NCBI GenBank assembly: GCA_025056565.1
Contig: JANWWA010000003.1
Location: forward strand, 1-64,000
Direction of reading: 5' to 3'
DNA from: Chloroherpetonaceae bacterium
GTDB lineage: Bacteria > Bacteroidota > Chlorobiia > Chlorobiales > Thermochlorobacteraceae
DNA: 64,000 nt
The position numbers were made by a program, and so were the translations under genes. The stretch's first letter is position 1; each line of letters begins with the position of its first letter. This document shows positions 53,512 to 63,086 of this stretch, one piece after another. The notes beneath the pieces were generated by a model. That model searched no databases, had not been told where the DNA came from, and saw nothing but the letters and a program-made list of their open reading frames with translations.

Positions 53512-54957
53512 ATGCTCGCTTATCAGCGCACCATTAAAAGAGAGGTCTCAATTTGGGGCTGGGGACTGCACACAGGGCAGGAGTGTATGATTACCTTCAA
53601 GCCTGCACCTGAAGATTATGGCTACCGCTTTGTGCGTGCCGATATGCCAGATTCACCAGAAATCCCAGCAGATATTGACCATGTGGTAGATATTCGGCGC
53701 GGCACGACCATCGCAGTCGGTGAAGCTAAGGTGCATACTACAGAGCACGTGCTTGCAGCACTGTACGGCTTGCAAATTGATAACTGCCGCATTGAGCTAA
53801 CTGGTCCTGAGCCACCTGTCTTAGATGGCAGTAGCAAACCTTTTGTCGATGCGCTGCTTTCTGTTGGTTTCGAGCAGCAGTCTGCACCTAAAAATTACCT
53901 CATCATTGATGAAACGGTCGAATATGTCGATGAAGCGCGCGGCGTGCATATTGTAGGGCTACCCTTAGATGGCTTTCGCGCCACCATTATGATTGATTAC
54001 AAAAACCCTGCGCTCGGCTCACAGCACACAGGTATTTTCGATATGGAAAAGGAGTTTGCGACCGAGTTTGCTGGAGCGCGCACCTTCTGCTTTCTGAGTG
54101 AAGTTGCCGAGCTGGCTAATCAAGGGCTAATCAAAGGCGCAGATATTGACAATGCAATTGTGATTGTCGACCGCCCCTTCTCACAAAGCGAACTGGATGA
54201 CTTAGCCCGCAAGCTGTCCAGAAACAAAAACGGTGTGCATCTTGAAATCGGCGAAAATGGAATTCTCAACAACCGCCAACTGCGCTATCCCAATGAACCA
54301 GCACGACACAAGCTTTTAGACTTGCTGGGCGACTTAGCCTTAATTGGAATGCCAATTAAAGCGCAGATTTTGGCTGCACGTCCAGGACATGCTGCCAATG
54401 TGGAGTTTGTAAAGAAACTGCGCAAACTCATTGAGAAAAATAAACTCACACGCAAGTATCAGCATGAGCGGCGCGCGGGCATTGTCTTCGATGCAGCAGC
54501 AATTGCGCGCATTTTGCCACACCGCTATCCTTTTCTGCTCATAGACCGCATTCTGGAGTTCAAACTCGATGAAAAAATCGTAGCGGTGAAAAACGTAACC
54601 ATCAACGAACCCTTCTTTCAGGGGCATTTTCCGGGTAACCCAATTATGCCCGGCGTGCTCATTTTGGAGGCGATGGCGCAATCAGGCGGCATTTTGCTAC
54701 TTAACGGCAACGAGGGCTTTCAAGATAAAGATGTCTATTTTATGGGCATTGACAAAGCACGCTTCCGCAAACCCGTCACGCCCGGCGACACGCTCATTAT
54801 TGAGTCTGTTGTAAAGAATCGTCGAAAAAGCGTCTGCCAATTTGTCTCGCAAGCTTTTGTGAGAGGTGAGCTGGTATGCGAGGCAGAATTAATGGCGACA
54901 GTTGTGCCCAGACAAAGAACCGAAAACGGCAAGTCTGTGCATCTCGAGAGTAAGTAA
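53512..54957 (+). CDS. lpxC/fabZ: Bifunctional LpxC-FabZ: UDP-acyl-GlcNAc deacetylase and acyl-ACP dehydratase
   Basis: A 481-residue fusion. Residues 1-305 are LpxC, the zinc deacetylase committing to lipid A: REVSIWGWGLHTGQ, ATTEHVLAAL-type zinc His in TTEHVLAALYGL, and RHKLLDLLGDLALIG. Residues 330-481 are FabZ, the 3-hydroxyacyl-ACP dehydratase: ILPHRYPFLLIDRILE, with catalytic His and Glu in FFQGHFPGNPIMPG and VLILEAMAQSGG. The fusion is typical of Bacteroidetes and Chlorobi. I start at the ATG at 53512; the 50 upstream codons have no LpxC counterpart. Confidence 0.95.
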   Translation: MLAYQRTIKREVSIWGWGLHTGQECMITFKPAPEDYGYRFVRADMPDSPEIPADIDHVVDIRRGTTIAVGEAKVHTTEHVLAALYGLQIDNCRIELTGPEPPVLDGSSKPFVDALLSVGFEQQSAPKNYLIIDETVEYVDEARGVHIVGLPLDGFRATIMIDYKNPALGSQHTGIFDMEKEFATEFAGARTFCFLSEVAELANQGLIKGADIDNAIVIVDRPFSQSELDDLARKLSRNKNGVHLEIGENGILNNRQLRYPNEPARHKLLDLLGDLALIGMPIKAQILAARPGHAANVEFVKKLRKLIEKNKLTRKYQHERRAGIVFDAAAIARILPHRYPFLLIDRILEFKLDEKIVAVKNVTINEPFFQGHFPGNPIMPGVLILEAMAQSGGILLLNGNEGFQDKDVYFMGIDKARFRKPVTPGDTLIIESVVKNRRKSVCQFVSQAFVRGELVCEAELMATVVPRQRTENGKSVHLESK

Positions 54958-55015
54958 CAGACTTTGCCACATGCGGCGTCTCAAAGGAAACTCTTATGCA
55001 CTAAAGGCAGAAGCT

Positions 55016-56089
55016 ATGCGAATCGGGAATCTTCAATTCACGCAGCCGATTGTCTTAGCACCGATGGAAGATGTAACCGATCCATCGTTTCGACGCTTGT
55101 GTAAGCGCTTTGGCGCCGACATTGTCTATACGGAATTCATCAGTTCTGAAGGCTTGGTGCGCGGCGCAGCTAAATCTATGCGCAAGCTCAAGGTTTTCGA
55201 TGACGAGCGCCCGGTAGCTATTCAAATTTTCGGCAATCAGGTCGAGGCAATGGTAGAAGCAGCGCTGATTGCCGAAGCTGCAAATCCTGACTTCATTGAC
55301 ATTAATTATGGCTGTCCCACAAAGCAAGTGGCAGGGCGTGGGGCAGGTTCTGGACTGCTTTGCAATCCGAAGCTGATGGAAGAGATTACCTCAGCGGTGG
55401 TCAAAGCGGTCAAGCTCCCTGTGACAGCAAAAACCCGCATCGGTTGGGACGAAAATTCCATTTCCATTTTGGACACCGTCAAGCGCTTGGAGGGCTGTGG
55501 GATTCAAGCGCTCACCATTCACGGACGCACACGCGCGCAGATGTTCAAAGGAACGGCTAACTGGGAGTGGATTGCACGTGCCAAAGAAATTGCTACCATT
55601 CCCATCATTGGTAATGGCGACATCTGGCAAGCATCTGACGTCGTGCGACGCTTTGCAGAAACCAAAGTCGATGGCGTGATGATTGGTCGTGGCGCAATTG
55701 GCAACCCGTTTATCTTCCGAGAAGCCAAGCACCTTTTGCAAACAGGGCAGCCGCTGCCACCACCAACCCACCATGAGCGCATTCAAGTTGCAATGGAGCA
55801 CCTTCGAATGTCGGTCGAGTGGAAAGGGGAAAAGTATGGGGTGCTGGAAATGCGTCGTCATTACTCGAGCTACCTGAGAGGGTTACCGAATGTGAGCAAA
55901 GTGCGCGACCGCATTGTGCGAGAAAATGACTGGCGTGTTGTACTGGAAATTTTGACTGAATACGAGCAAGAGTGCGACCGTCATCTGGCTGAAGGCACAT
56001 TTGAGCGTTATGCTGAATTTCGTAACGACCACTCCAAGAAGTGGATGCCTGACCCAGACCCTAATTTTGCAGTAGTGGCTGAAATGTAG
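55016..56089 (+). CDS. dusB: tRNA-dihydrouridine synthase
   Basis: A 357-residue FMN enzyme that reduces uridines in the tRNA D loop. MRIGNLQFTQPIVLAPMEDV, the NYGCPTKQVAGRGAGSGLL segment with catalytic Cys, TAKTRIGWDEN, LTIHGRTRAQMFKG and GVMIGRGAIGNPFIF are present, as in DusB. The ATG at 55016 is used; the upstream frame overlaps lpxC/fabZ and is not Dus-like. A GTG-start sensor kinase follows 14 bp after the stop. Confidence 0.92.
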   Translation: MRIGNLQFTQPIVLAPMEDVTDPSFRRLCKRFGADIVYTEFISSEGLVRGAAKSMRKLKVFDDERPVAIQIFGNQVEAMVEAALIAEAANPDFIDINYGCPTKQVAGRGAGSGLLCNPKLMEEITSAVVKAVKLPVTAKTRIGWDENSISILDTVKRLEGCGIQALTIHGRTRAQMFKGTANWEWIARAKEIATIPIIGNGDIWQASDVVRRFAETKVDGVMIGRGAIGNPFIFREAKHLLQTGQPLPPPTHHERIQVAMEHLRMSVEWKGEKYGVLEMRRHYSSYLRGLPNVSKVRDRIVRENDWRVVLEILTEYEQECDRHLAEGTFERYAEFRNDHSKKWMPDPDPNFAVVAEM

Positions 56090-56103
56090 TTGCTTATTGT
56101 AGT

Positions 56104-58443
56104 GTGCGGAGTACAAAGCTGAAGTGTTTAGTCTGCTGGCTGGGCGTGTGTATAAGCGCGCTTTTTTCTACAGTGCCGCTTGCCGTGAGCCTGACAACTG
56201 ACGCATTGCTCCAGCCTTCGGAGCGCCTTGCTCGACTCTCATCGCTCATTCGCTTTTACTGGCGCACCAATCTCGATAGCATTTTGCACTACGCCAGAGA
56301 GCTGGACTCATTAGGTATCGCCTTCGGCAACCTTAATGCGCAAGCCGATGCAGCAGACGCAATAAGCTATGCCCTTGAACGCCGTGCGGAATACGACACC
56401 GCACTTGTTCTGCGTAAGAAAGCGCTTTCACTCTACTTAGAGCTAAGTCGCCTTGATAGAGTGGCGTGGAGTTACCATAGCTTAGGTAACCTCTACGACT
56501 ATTTAGGCCTGCCTGATGCCGCACTGTCGTTTCACTTCAAAGCGCTTAGGCTGCGTGACTCGCTAGGCCTGACAAAAGACTTGCTCTGGTCATACAACCG
56601 CATTGCCGACATTTATCTCAGTCAAGGCAAAGATGACCTTGCGCGGTCTTACCGTGAAAAAGCCCTCGAGCTTGCAAAAGCACTGAATGATCCATCAGCA
56701 CTTTGTGCGACAATCGGTGCACTGGCAAAGCACGAAGTTCAAACTAACCCCAATCAAGCTGAGCAGTATGCGCGCCAATCTCTGGCACTGGCAGACTCTC
56801 TGGGCGATAAGTTCTATGCTGCGACCGCTATCAGTGTGTTAGGCGATGTGGAACTCTTTCGCAATCACCCAAAATCTGCGTTATCTCACTATCGCAAAGC
56901 GCTGATGCTGTTCGAAGAGTTTGGCGCAAAGCGGCTTGTAAGCAGAACACTAATCGATATTGGTAATGCCTATTTGAGGCTTGGTGCTTACGACAGTGCA
57001 GCGGCGGTCGCCGCCAAAGCACTTTCAACAGCGATGCTCTCTCACTCTCGCAATGAAGAAAAAGCGGCGTGGCTGCTTCTAACCGATATTGCCGTTGAGA
57101 GGCAAGACTACAAGCAGGCTGTAGCTTTTCAGATGCAGTATATTGTGCTGCGAGATTCAATTTTGTCGGAAGAGCGTGAGCGCAACATTGCCTTTTTGCA
57201 GGAAGAATTTGAAACACGCCGCAAGGAGCAACTGCTTCAGCATTTAGCCCGAGAAAAAGAACTTGAACAAAATCGGCGTAACTTACTGCTTGCAGCAACA
57301 GGGATTATCACAGCACTCGGCCTTGGCATCTTTGCACTGTTAGTCGCCCTCAATCGCCAAAAACAGATACGCTTGCAAGAAACAGAAGCCAGAGCCAAGG
57401 TGCTCGAGAAAATGAATGAGATTCAAGCTTCGCTCCGTGCAGAAGCGGAGATGGCGCAGCTGGATTTAGAGAAAGCAAACCGAGCGCTCTCAGAAGCCTT
57501 GCAGAAACTGGCGGAAAAGCACGCTGAAGCAGAGCAAGAGCGAGAGAAGGCAATTACCGCAAGCAACAAACTGGCTGAAGCCCTTGCAGCAATTGAGCGC
57601 CAGCGCGATGAACTGGCTGAACAGCGTCGCATTGCCGAAGAAGCTAGTGCATTCAAAAGTGAGCTTTTGGCGATTGCGGCACACGACCTTAAAAACCCGC
57701 TGCAGGTCATTCTTGGCTTTGCGCAGCTGCTCAAGGGCAAGTTGGAGAATCCAGAACTGGCTGCTCAAATTGAGTCGGCAGCGCGCAAAATGCTAGCACT
57801 CATTAAAGAGTTGCTGGAGAGTACTGCCGTAGAAGCTGGACAAATCCAGTTAGACTTGCAGCCAACAAACATTGGGGCACTAGTAAAACTATCTGTCTCG
57901 TTCAATGAACCTGCGGCGGCGCAAAAAAATCAAACCATTCACTTTGAGGCCGCGCCGAACTGTTTTGCAAATGTCGATGCGAGGCGTTTTACAGAAGTCA
58001 TTGATAACCTTATCTCAAATGCAATCAAATACTCCCCGTCGGGGGCTAACATCTACATAAGCGTAGCTCGGCTTCCGCTGCAGCACAGTCATCGACGCCG
58101 CAAAGAGGACTGGCCATGTGCGCTTCCTGAAAATGATGTGATTGAAATTGCCGTGCGAGATGAAGGGCAGGGGCTATCTGAAGAGGATATGAGAAAAATT
58201 TTCCGTAGATTCCAGCGACTTTCAGCTCAACCTACTGGCGGAGAGACCTCAACAGGCTTGGGCTTGTCCATCGCCAAAAGAATCGTCGAGCTGCACAGTG
58301 GTCTCATCTGGGCAGAGTCGGCTGGGCTTGGCAAAGGTGCAACCTTCTATGTGGCTCTGCCCGCCATGATGCCAATTGCAACCGATTCACCTGAACAACT
58401 GCAAGTGCAAAATGACCAAACCACGTCTTTTGATTGTGGATGA
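56104..58443 (+). CDS. TPR-containing sensor histidine kinase
   Basis: A 779-residue membrane kinase with a probable signal (LVCWLGVCISALFSTVPLAVS), periplasmic TPR repeats (about 40-360), a membrane helix (NLLLAATGIITALGLGIFALL near residue 400), a long coiled coil to about 520, and the kinase core. The phospho-acceptor is His527 in AIAAHDLKNPLQVILGF. The ATPase part has VIDNLISNAIKYSPSG, VRDEGQGLSEEDMRKI and STGLGLSIAKRIVELH. The GTG at 56104 is used. Its 3' end overlaps the response-regulator start by 32 bp. The sensed signal is unknown; periplasmic TPRs suggest a protein or peptide partner. Confidence 0.85.
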   Translation: MRSTKLKCLVCWLGVCISALFSTVPLAVSLTTDALLQPSERLARLSSLIRFYWRTNLDSILHYARELDSLGIAFGNLNAQADAADAISYALERRAEYDTALVLRKKALSLYLELSRLDRVAWSYHSLGNLYDYLGLPDAALSFHFKALRLRDSLGLTKDLLWSYNRIADIYLSQGKDDLARSYREKALELAKALNDPSALCATIGALAKHEVQTNPNQAEQYARQSLALADSLGDKFYAATAISVLGDVELFRNHPKSALSHYRKALMLFEEFGAKRLVSRTLIDIGNAYLRLGAYDSAAAVAAKALSTAMLSHSRNEEKAAWLLLTDIAVERQDYKQAVAFQMQYIVLRDSILSEERERNIAFLQEEFETRRKEQLLQHLAREKELEQNRRNLLLAATGIITALGLGIFALLVALNRQKQIRLQETEARAKVLEKMNEIQASLRAEAEMAQLDLEKANRALSEALQKLAEKHAEAEQEREKAITASNKLAEALAAIERQRDELAEQRRIAEEASAFKSELLAIAAHDLKNPLQVILGFAQLLKGKLENPELAAQIESAARKMLALIKELLESTAVEAGQIQLDLQPTNIGALVKLSVSFNEPAAAQKNQTIHFEAAPNCFANVDARRFTEVIDNLISNAIKYSPSGANIYISVARLPLQHSHRRRKEDWPCALPENDVIEIAVRDEGQGLSEEDMRKIFRRFQRLSAQPTGGETSTGLGLSIAKRIVELHSGLIWAESAGLGKGATFYVALPAMMPIATDSPEQLQVQNDQTTSFDCG

Positions 58444-59098
58444 CGATGCGGCACAGCAGCTCTTCTACCTTTCGGCTCTGTCTGGCTACAACCTCGAGAT
58501 TGATGTGTCTTCCGACGGCTGGCAAGCGCTGCGCAAAGTCTCTGGGACGCAGTATGACCTCATCTTTTTGGACATGGCAATGCCAAAGATGTCCGGCATT
58601 GACTTTCTGAGTGCGGTGTCTGATATGCCAAATGTCGTGCTGCCTTTGACGATTGTCATTAGCAGTCTGAGTCAGAAAGAAAAAATGATGGAAGCGCTCT
58701 CGCTGGGCGCAAGTGCTTATTTGCTCAAGCCAGTTGAAGTGGCGCAGCTCAAAAGCCTTGTTGAAGACTATCTGGGCGCGATTGCGCCAGCTTCGCCTGC
58801 TGCAGACGTAGGGACTTATTCAAGCAAGCGGCCACTGCCGCAAAACCAAACTGCCTTTACGGCAGAGAACACAGCAAAAACCAAGCAAAGTCAATTTGAT
58901 TCGCTCACGAAGGCAATGGCGACGATGGTGTTTCAGAAAATCACTGCCACGCTGGTCGTGGAAACACAGCTGGGCACCGCAGAGTTAAATTACTACCGTG
59001 GAAAGTTGCGCCATGTAAAGTTTCTAAACCAAACTGGCATTGATGCGCTAGAGACGCTGCGCAAACTACCGCCGATTTCCATTACCTTAGCACCATAG
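58412..59098 (+). CDS. Response regulator with C-terminal PATAN-like domain
   Basis: A 228-residue protein. Residues 1-125 are a receiver: LLIVDDDAAQQLFYL, phospho-acceptor Asp in LIFLDMAMPKMSGIDFL, TIVISSLS and LLKPVEVAQLKS. The rest, after a Gln/Thr-rich linker, ends SLTKAMATMVFQKITATLVV ... YYRGKLRHVKFLNQTGIDAL, resembling the PATAN/DUF4388 domain found in gliding and photosynthesis-regulating response regulators. No DNA-binding helix-turn-helix is seen. Its start overlaps the kinase stop by 32 bp, so the two form one signalling unit. Confidence 0.8.
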   Translation: MTKPRLLIVDDDAAQQLFYLSALSGYNLEIDVSSDGWQALRKVSGTQYDLIFLDMAMPKMSGIDFLSAVSDMPNVVLPLTIVISSLSQKEKMMEALSLGASAYLLKPVEVAQLKSLVEDYLGAIAPASPAADVGTYSSKRPLPQNQTAFTAENTAKTKQSQFDSLTKAMATMVFQKITATLVVETQLGTAELNYYRGKLRHVKFLNQTGIDALETLRKLPPISITLAP

Positions 59099-59104
59099 CC
59101 ACAA

Positions 59105-60385
59105 GTGTTCAAAGTCATTGATTATCAATCGCCGGATTTACTGCAGGCGTTTCTTTCACGCCGCCACAGCTTTGACGTTGAAGCCGAGCAGCGTGTTAGA
59201 GGCATTATAGATGCTGTCCAAACTGAAGGCGATGCGGCTGTGCGGCGCTTTACCAAGGAGTTTGATGGCGTGGACCTGAGACGCTTTCGAGTTTCACCGA
59301 AGGCGCTGCAAACTGCCTTGAAAGCAGTGCCAAAGTCGCTCTTTAAGATTTTGGAGCAAGCCGCAGAGAATATCACGCGCTTCCATGAGCATGAGCTTGA
59401 AAAGAGCTTCTTCTATGATGATGGCGATGGCGTCGTAATTGGTCAAAAGGTTACACCAATTGAGCGCGCAATGTGCTACGTGCCCGGCGGCAAGGCCGTC
59501 TATCCCTCTTCGGTCTTGATGAATGTCATACCAGCCAAAGTCGCAGGGGTGCGTGAGATTTTCATTACATCGCCCGTAGGGGCATCTGGGCAAATTCATC
59601 CACACATTGCCGCAGCAGCAGCAGTCGTCGGTGTCGACTGCCTCTACCAAATTGGTGGCGCGCAAGCTATTGCAGCCTTTGCATTTGGCACAGAGCAAGT
59701 GCCAAAAGTGGATAAAATCACAGGGCCGGGCAACAAGTATGTCGCAATTGCAAAGCGGCTGGTATTTGGTGTGGTCTCAATTGATTCCGTCGCAGGACCG
59801 TCCGAGATTGCCATTATCGCTGATGAAACTGCTAACCCGACTTATCTTGTGCTAGATCTTTTTTCACAGGCTGAGCATGATGAAGATGCCTCCGCCGTGC
59901 TAATTACGCCGTCACGCCCACTGGCAGACGCTGTGCAAAAAGAAGCGGCACGCTGGCTTCCTAAAATGGCGCGTAAGCATATCATTCAAGCGGCTATCCA
60001 GCGCCACTCCGCAATTATCTTGGTAAAAGATTTGGCTCAAGCCTGCGATGCAGCTAACCAGCTTGCCCCTGAGCATCTTGAGGTGCAAACAGCGCAGCCA
60101 TGGGAGTTGCTGCCACATCTCAGGCATGCTGGAGCAATTTTTTTAGGCGAACACTCGAGCGAACCCGTTGGGGATTACTTTGCAGGTCCAAACCACACGC
60201 TGCCGACCAGCGGCACTGCACGCTTTTTCTCAGCGCTTTCTACACGCGACTTTCTCAAACGCACATCGATTATCCATTACACCAAAGCACGCCTGATGAA
60301 AACAGGCGAGAGCATTGCGGCATTTGCCGATGCCGAAGCGCTGCAGGCACATGCTGAAGCCATACGGATTCGATTGCGCCAATGA
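59105..60385 (+). CDS. hisD: Histidinol dehydrogenase
   Basis: A 426-residue HisD catalysing the last two steps of histidine synthesis. MCYVPGGKAVYPSSVLMNV, DKITGPGNKYVAIAKRLVFG, VSIDSVAGPSEIAIIADE, DLFSQAEHDEDASA (zinc/His site) and the HLEVQTAQPWELLPHLRHAG region are present. The GTG at 59105 is the start, 6 bp after the response regulator stop. Other his genes are not in the window. An LptF/G gene overlaps its end by 4 bp. Confidence 0.94.
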   Translation: MFKVIDYQSPDLLQAFLSRRHSFDVEAEQRVRGIIDAVQTEGDAAVRRFTKEFDGVDLRRFRVSPKALQTALKAVPKSLFKILEQAAENITRFHEHELEKSFFYDDGDGVVIGQKVTPIERAMCYVPGGKAVYPSSVLMNVIPAKVAGVREIFITSPVGASGQIHPHIAAAAAVVGVDCLYQIGGAQAIAAFAFGTEQVPKVDKITGPGNKYVAIAKRLVFGVVSIDSVAGPSEIAIIADETANPTYLVLDLFSQAEHDEDASAVLITPSRPLADAVQKEAARWLPKMARKHIIQAAIQRHSAIILVKDLAQACDAANQLAPEHLEVQTAQPWELLPHLRHAGAIFLGEHSSEPVGDYFAGPNHTLPTSGTARFFSALSTRDFLKRTSIIHYTKARLMKTGESIAAFADAEALQAHAEAIRIRLRQ

Positions 60386-61845
60386 AGATTCTAACCCGAT
60401 ACATCTTAAAGCAGCACATCGCGCCGTTCATCTTTGCCTTCTCTACGGTGATTTTCGTCTTCACGGTGCAATTTCTGACACGCACGCTGGATAGATTGGT
60501 AGGAAAAGGGCTACCGATTGAGACCATTGTAGAGCTGGTGGTGCTGCAAATGGCGTGGATGGTGGTGCTGGCTGCGCCGATGGCGTCGCTGGTTGCAACC
60601 TTGATGACCTTTGGCAACCTGACAAGTTCGCTGGAGATGACCGCAATTCGGGCGGGTGGCATCTCACTGTGGCGTGTGCTGGTCCCCGTAATGGTCGCAG
60701 GGCTGGTGCTGACCTATCTGGCTGAACGATTTGGCAACATTATCCTACCAGAAGCCAATCACCGTGCAAAAGTCCTGATGATGGATATCTCGCGCCAGAA
60801 GCCAGCCTTCGCCTTGAAAGACAATGTCTTTTCTGATATGATTTATGGCTATGCGATTATGGCACGCAAAACCGTGGACACCACGTCCAAACTTTACGGC
60901 ATAACAATCTACGATTACTCTCAGCCGAACGTAACGGCGCTGATTACAGCTGATTCAGCGGAAATGGAATTTAGCAGCGATGGCAATCATCTGCTTATGA
61001 CGCTCTATCAAGGTGAGATGCATGAAATTGACCGTGACACACGCCTCAGTTACCGCAAGGTGAGTTTCTACCTCCATCGTGTGCTCTTTGACGCTACAGG
61101 CTACAGCTTTGAGCGCTCTGATGAAAGCAGCGTCTCGCGTGGAGACCGTGAGCTTTCTGCCAGCGATATGCTTGCAATCTGCGATAGCCTAACCTTACAC
61201 ATCAAGGCGGCTCAGCAAACTTTCCAGCAAAACTTATCGGAGTTTTTGCGAGAGCTTATTTTGCCGAGTGCGCTTTTTCGTGATAGCTTGCGGGCACAGT
61301 TAGATGTCTCACCAGAGCATTTAAGCCGAGATGTGGACTCGGTGCTGACTGACCTCGCGCAGCACACAACCACAAATTTCTCATTGGATTCACTGGGCTA
61401 TCTGCGCCGCATTGCAGGTGAGCGACGCGAGGCAGCTGTAGATTACGCCATCACGATACTGCGCAACAATATGACAGTAACATCCTCGGCGCTCTACACG
61501 ATTGATAACCAAGAACTTGCAATTAGTGCCTATATGGTAGAAGTGCACAAAAAGTATGCGCTGCCGTTTGCGTGCTTTTTCTTCGTGCTGGTCGGCGTGC
61601 CGTTGGGAGTATTGGCTAAGCGGGGAGGCTTTGGCGTGGGAGCTGGTCTTTCGTTGATATTTTTTTTGCTATATTGGATATTCCTCATCGGCGGAGAGAA
61701 GCTTGCGGATCGGCAACTTATTTCTCCTGCTGTCGCGATGTGGAGCGGCAATGTTGCGATTCTTCTGGTTGGTATCGTTCTGCTTATTCGCGCTTCTGGT
61801 GTAGAACTAACAGGCTGGCGACGCACAAAATCCCAAACAATGTGA
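60382..61845 (+). CDS. LptF/LptG family lipopolysaccharide export permease
   Basis: A 487-residue inner-membrane protein with the family layout: three N-terminal helices (FIFAFSTVIFVFTVQFLTRT; VVLQMAWMVVLAAPMASLVA; VLVPVMVAGLVLTYLAER), a periplasmic beta-jellyroll with a helical insertion (about 260-380) and three C-terminal helices. LptF/G proteins form the ABC permease that moves LPS to the outer membrane with LptB. It is longer than the usual 360-390 residues, mainly through this insertion, as in many Bacteroidetes. It overlaps hisD by 4 bp. Confidence 0.88.
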   Translation: MKILTRYILKQHIAPFIFAFSTVIFVFTVQFLTRTLDRLVGKGLPIETIVELVVLQMAWMVVLAAPMASLVATLMTFGNLTSSLEMTAIRAGGISLWRVLVPVMVAGLVLTYLAERFGNIILPEANHRAKVLMMDISRQKPAFALKDNVFSDMIYGYAIMARKTVDTTSKLYGITIYDYSQPNVTALITADSAEMEFSSDGNHLLMTLYQGEMHEIDRDTRLSYRKVSFYLHRVLFDATGYSFERSDESSVSRGDRELSASDMLAICDSLTLHIKAAQQTFQQNLSEFLRELILPSALFRDSLRAQLDVSPEHLSRDVDSVLTDLAQHTTTNFSLDSLGYLRRIAGERREAAVDYAITILRNNMTVTSSALYTIDNQELAISAYMVEVHKKYALPFACFFFVLVGVPLGVLAKRGGFGVGAGLSLIFFLLYWIFLIGGEKLADRQLISPAVAMWSGNVAILLVGIVLLIRASGVELTGWRRTKSQTM

Positions 61846-61873
61846 TTTTTCACACAGCCTGACGCATGGCACT

Positions 61874-61905
61874 TTTGAATAGTCAGGCAAAATCGTCTAT
61901 ATTTG
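61874..61905 (+). promoter_or_regulatory. Promoter of the OmpA-family lipoprotein gene
   Basis: TTTG at 61874-61877, a 20-bp spacer, then TATATTTG at 61898-61905. This matches the Bacteroidetes-type consensus TTTG-N19/21-TAnnTTTG exactly. A start near 61911 gives an 80-nt leader before the ATG at 61991. An inverted repeat (GCCTGAC at 61857-61863 and GTCAGGC at 61882-61888) overlaps it. Confidence 0.65.
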
Positions 61906-61990
61906 CGTTCGGTGTTAAGTCAGGTTAGTGCCGAAAGCCAATAAAACCAATACTTTTTCACATCTCCGTTAATACAAACGCGCAAAAACA

Positions 61991-63067
61991 ATGAGTTACA
62001 AAAAACTCCTCTCATACTTCCTTTGCTCGACGGTGCTCAGCGCTATTGTAGCTGGGTGTGCTGCATGCAGTTCTGCGCCGATTCCACCACCCAGACCTGT
62101 TATCAAACTTTTTGAAGCAAAGTATAACATCATCGAAGAAGGAAAATCCACCACTATTTCTTGGGCAGTGGAAGATGCGGATACTGTAGAAATTAGCGAA
62201 ATTGGATTTGTTGAAGCCTCTGGCTCTAAGACACTTCAGCCGTCTAAGACCACAACCTATACCCTACGCGCTTCCAAAGAAGGAATGGTTACTGAAATGC
62301 CAATTAGCGTTACAGTAACGCCACCGCCACCTGCACCCACCGTAACGCTATCGGCAAGCCCTACCAAAATCAAAGCAGAAGAAAAAGCTGTGTTGTCTTG
62401 GAATGCTCAAAACGCAGAGTATGTCGAGCTTCGTGAAGGCAATACGCTAATCGGTCTCTTCCAGCCAAAAGGCACATATGAGGTAGTCGGCAAAACCAAA
62501 GGCACATTGAACTATACCATCACGGCTTTTGGGCGAGGTGGAAAAGGCAATGCAAATGCTTCCATAGAGGTAACTGACTTTACAGTCGGCGATAAAATCG
62601 CTATCTCAATCAACTTTCCAACTGGTAGTGCGGTCATTCCTCGCTCTGAACTGCCAAAGTTAGACGAAGTAATTAACCTCTTGAAGCAAAAGCCCAACTT
62701 AGTGGTAGAAATCTCAGGCCACACCGATAACACGGGTGGTGGCAAGCCACCAGTTAAAGGCAAGAAGGAATCTGACGCTGCGTTTGAGAAGCGTCTGAAG
62801 CAGTTTGAAGAACGTCGCAAGAAGCAGAATCAAGCGCTTTCGCTGCGCCGTGCAGCGGCAGTGCGCACCTACCTTATTCAGCAGAAAATTGCAGCGCGCC
62901 GTATGACCGTGCGTGGGGCAGGTGAATCAGAGCCTGTTGCCAGCAATGATACCGAGGAAGGGCGAGCACAAAACCGCCGCATTGAGCTACGCGCTATTGG
63001 TACCCTGCAGGATATTGAAAAGCAGCGTGAGCGTGCAAAGCAGGTGCGCAAGCAAAGGGGGCAATAA
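61991..63067 (+). CDS. OmpA-family lipoprotein with two Ig-like repeats
   Basis: A 358-residue outer-membrane lipoprotein. Lipobox region AIVAGCAAC gives a lipid Cys near residue 23. Two beta-sandwich repeats follow (about 38-110 and 115-195), and then an OmpA C-terminal peptidoglycan-binding domain: ISINFPTGSAVIPRSELPKL, VVEISGHTDNTGG and NRRIELRAIG. Between HTDNTG and LSLRRAAAV an extra charged stretch of about 30 residues (KGKKESDAAFEKRLKQFEER) is inserted. The protein probably ties the outer membrane to the cell wall. Transcribed from its own promoter and ended by a strong terminator. Confidence 0.88.
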   Translation: MSYKKLLSYFLCSTVLSAIVAGCAACSSAPIPPPRPVIKLFEAKYNIIEEGKSTTISWAVEDADTVEISEIGFVEASGSKTLQPSKTTTYTLRASKEGMVTEMPISVTVTPPPPAPTVTLSASPTKIKAEEKAVLSWNAQNAEYVELREGNTLIGLFQPKGTYEVVGKTKGTLNYTITAFGRGGKGNANASIEVTDFTVGDKIAISINFPTGSAVIPRSELPKLDEVINLLKQKPNLVVEISGHTDNTGGGKPPVKGKKESDAAFEKRLKQFEERRKKQNQALSLRRAAAVRTYLIQQKIAARRMTVRGAGESEPVASNDTEEGRAQNRRIELRAIGTLQDIEKQRERAKQVRKQRGQ

Positions 63068-63086
63068 AGTTCCTTAGGAAGGTGTC

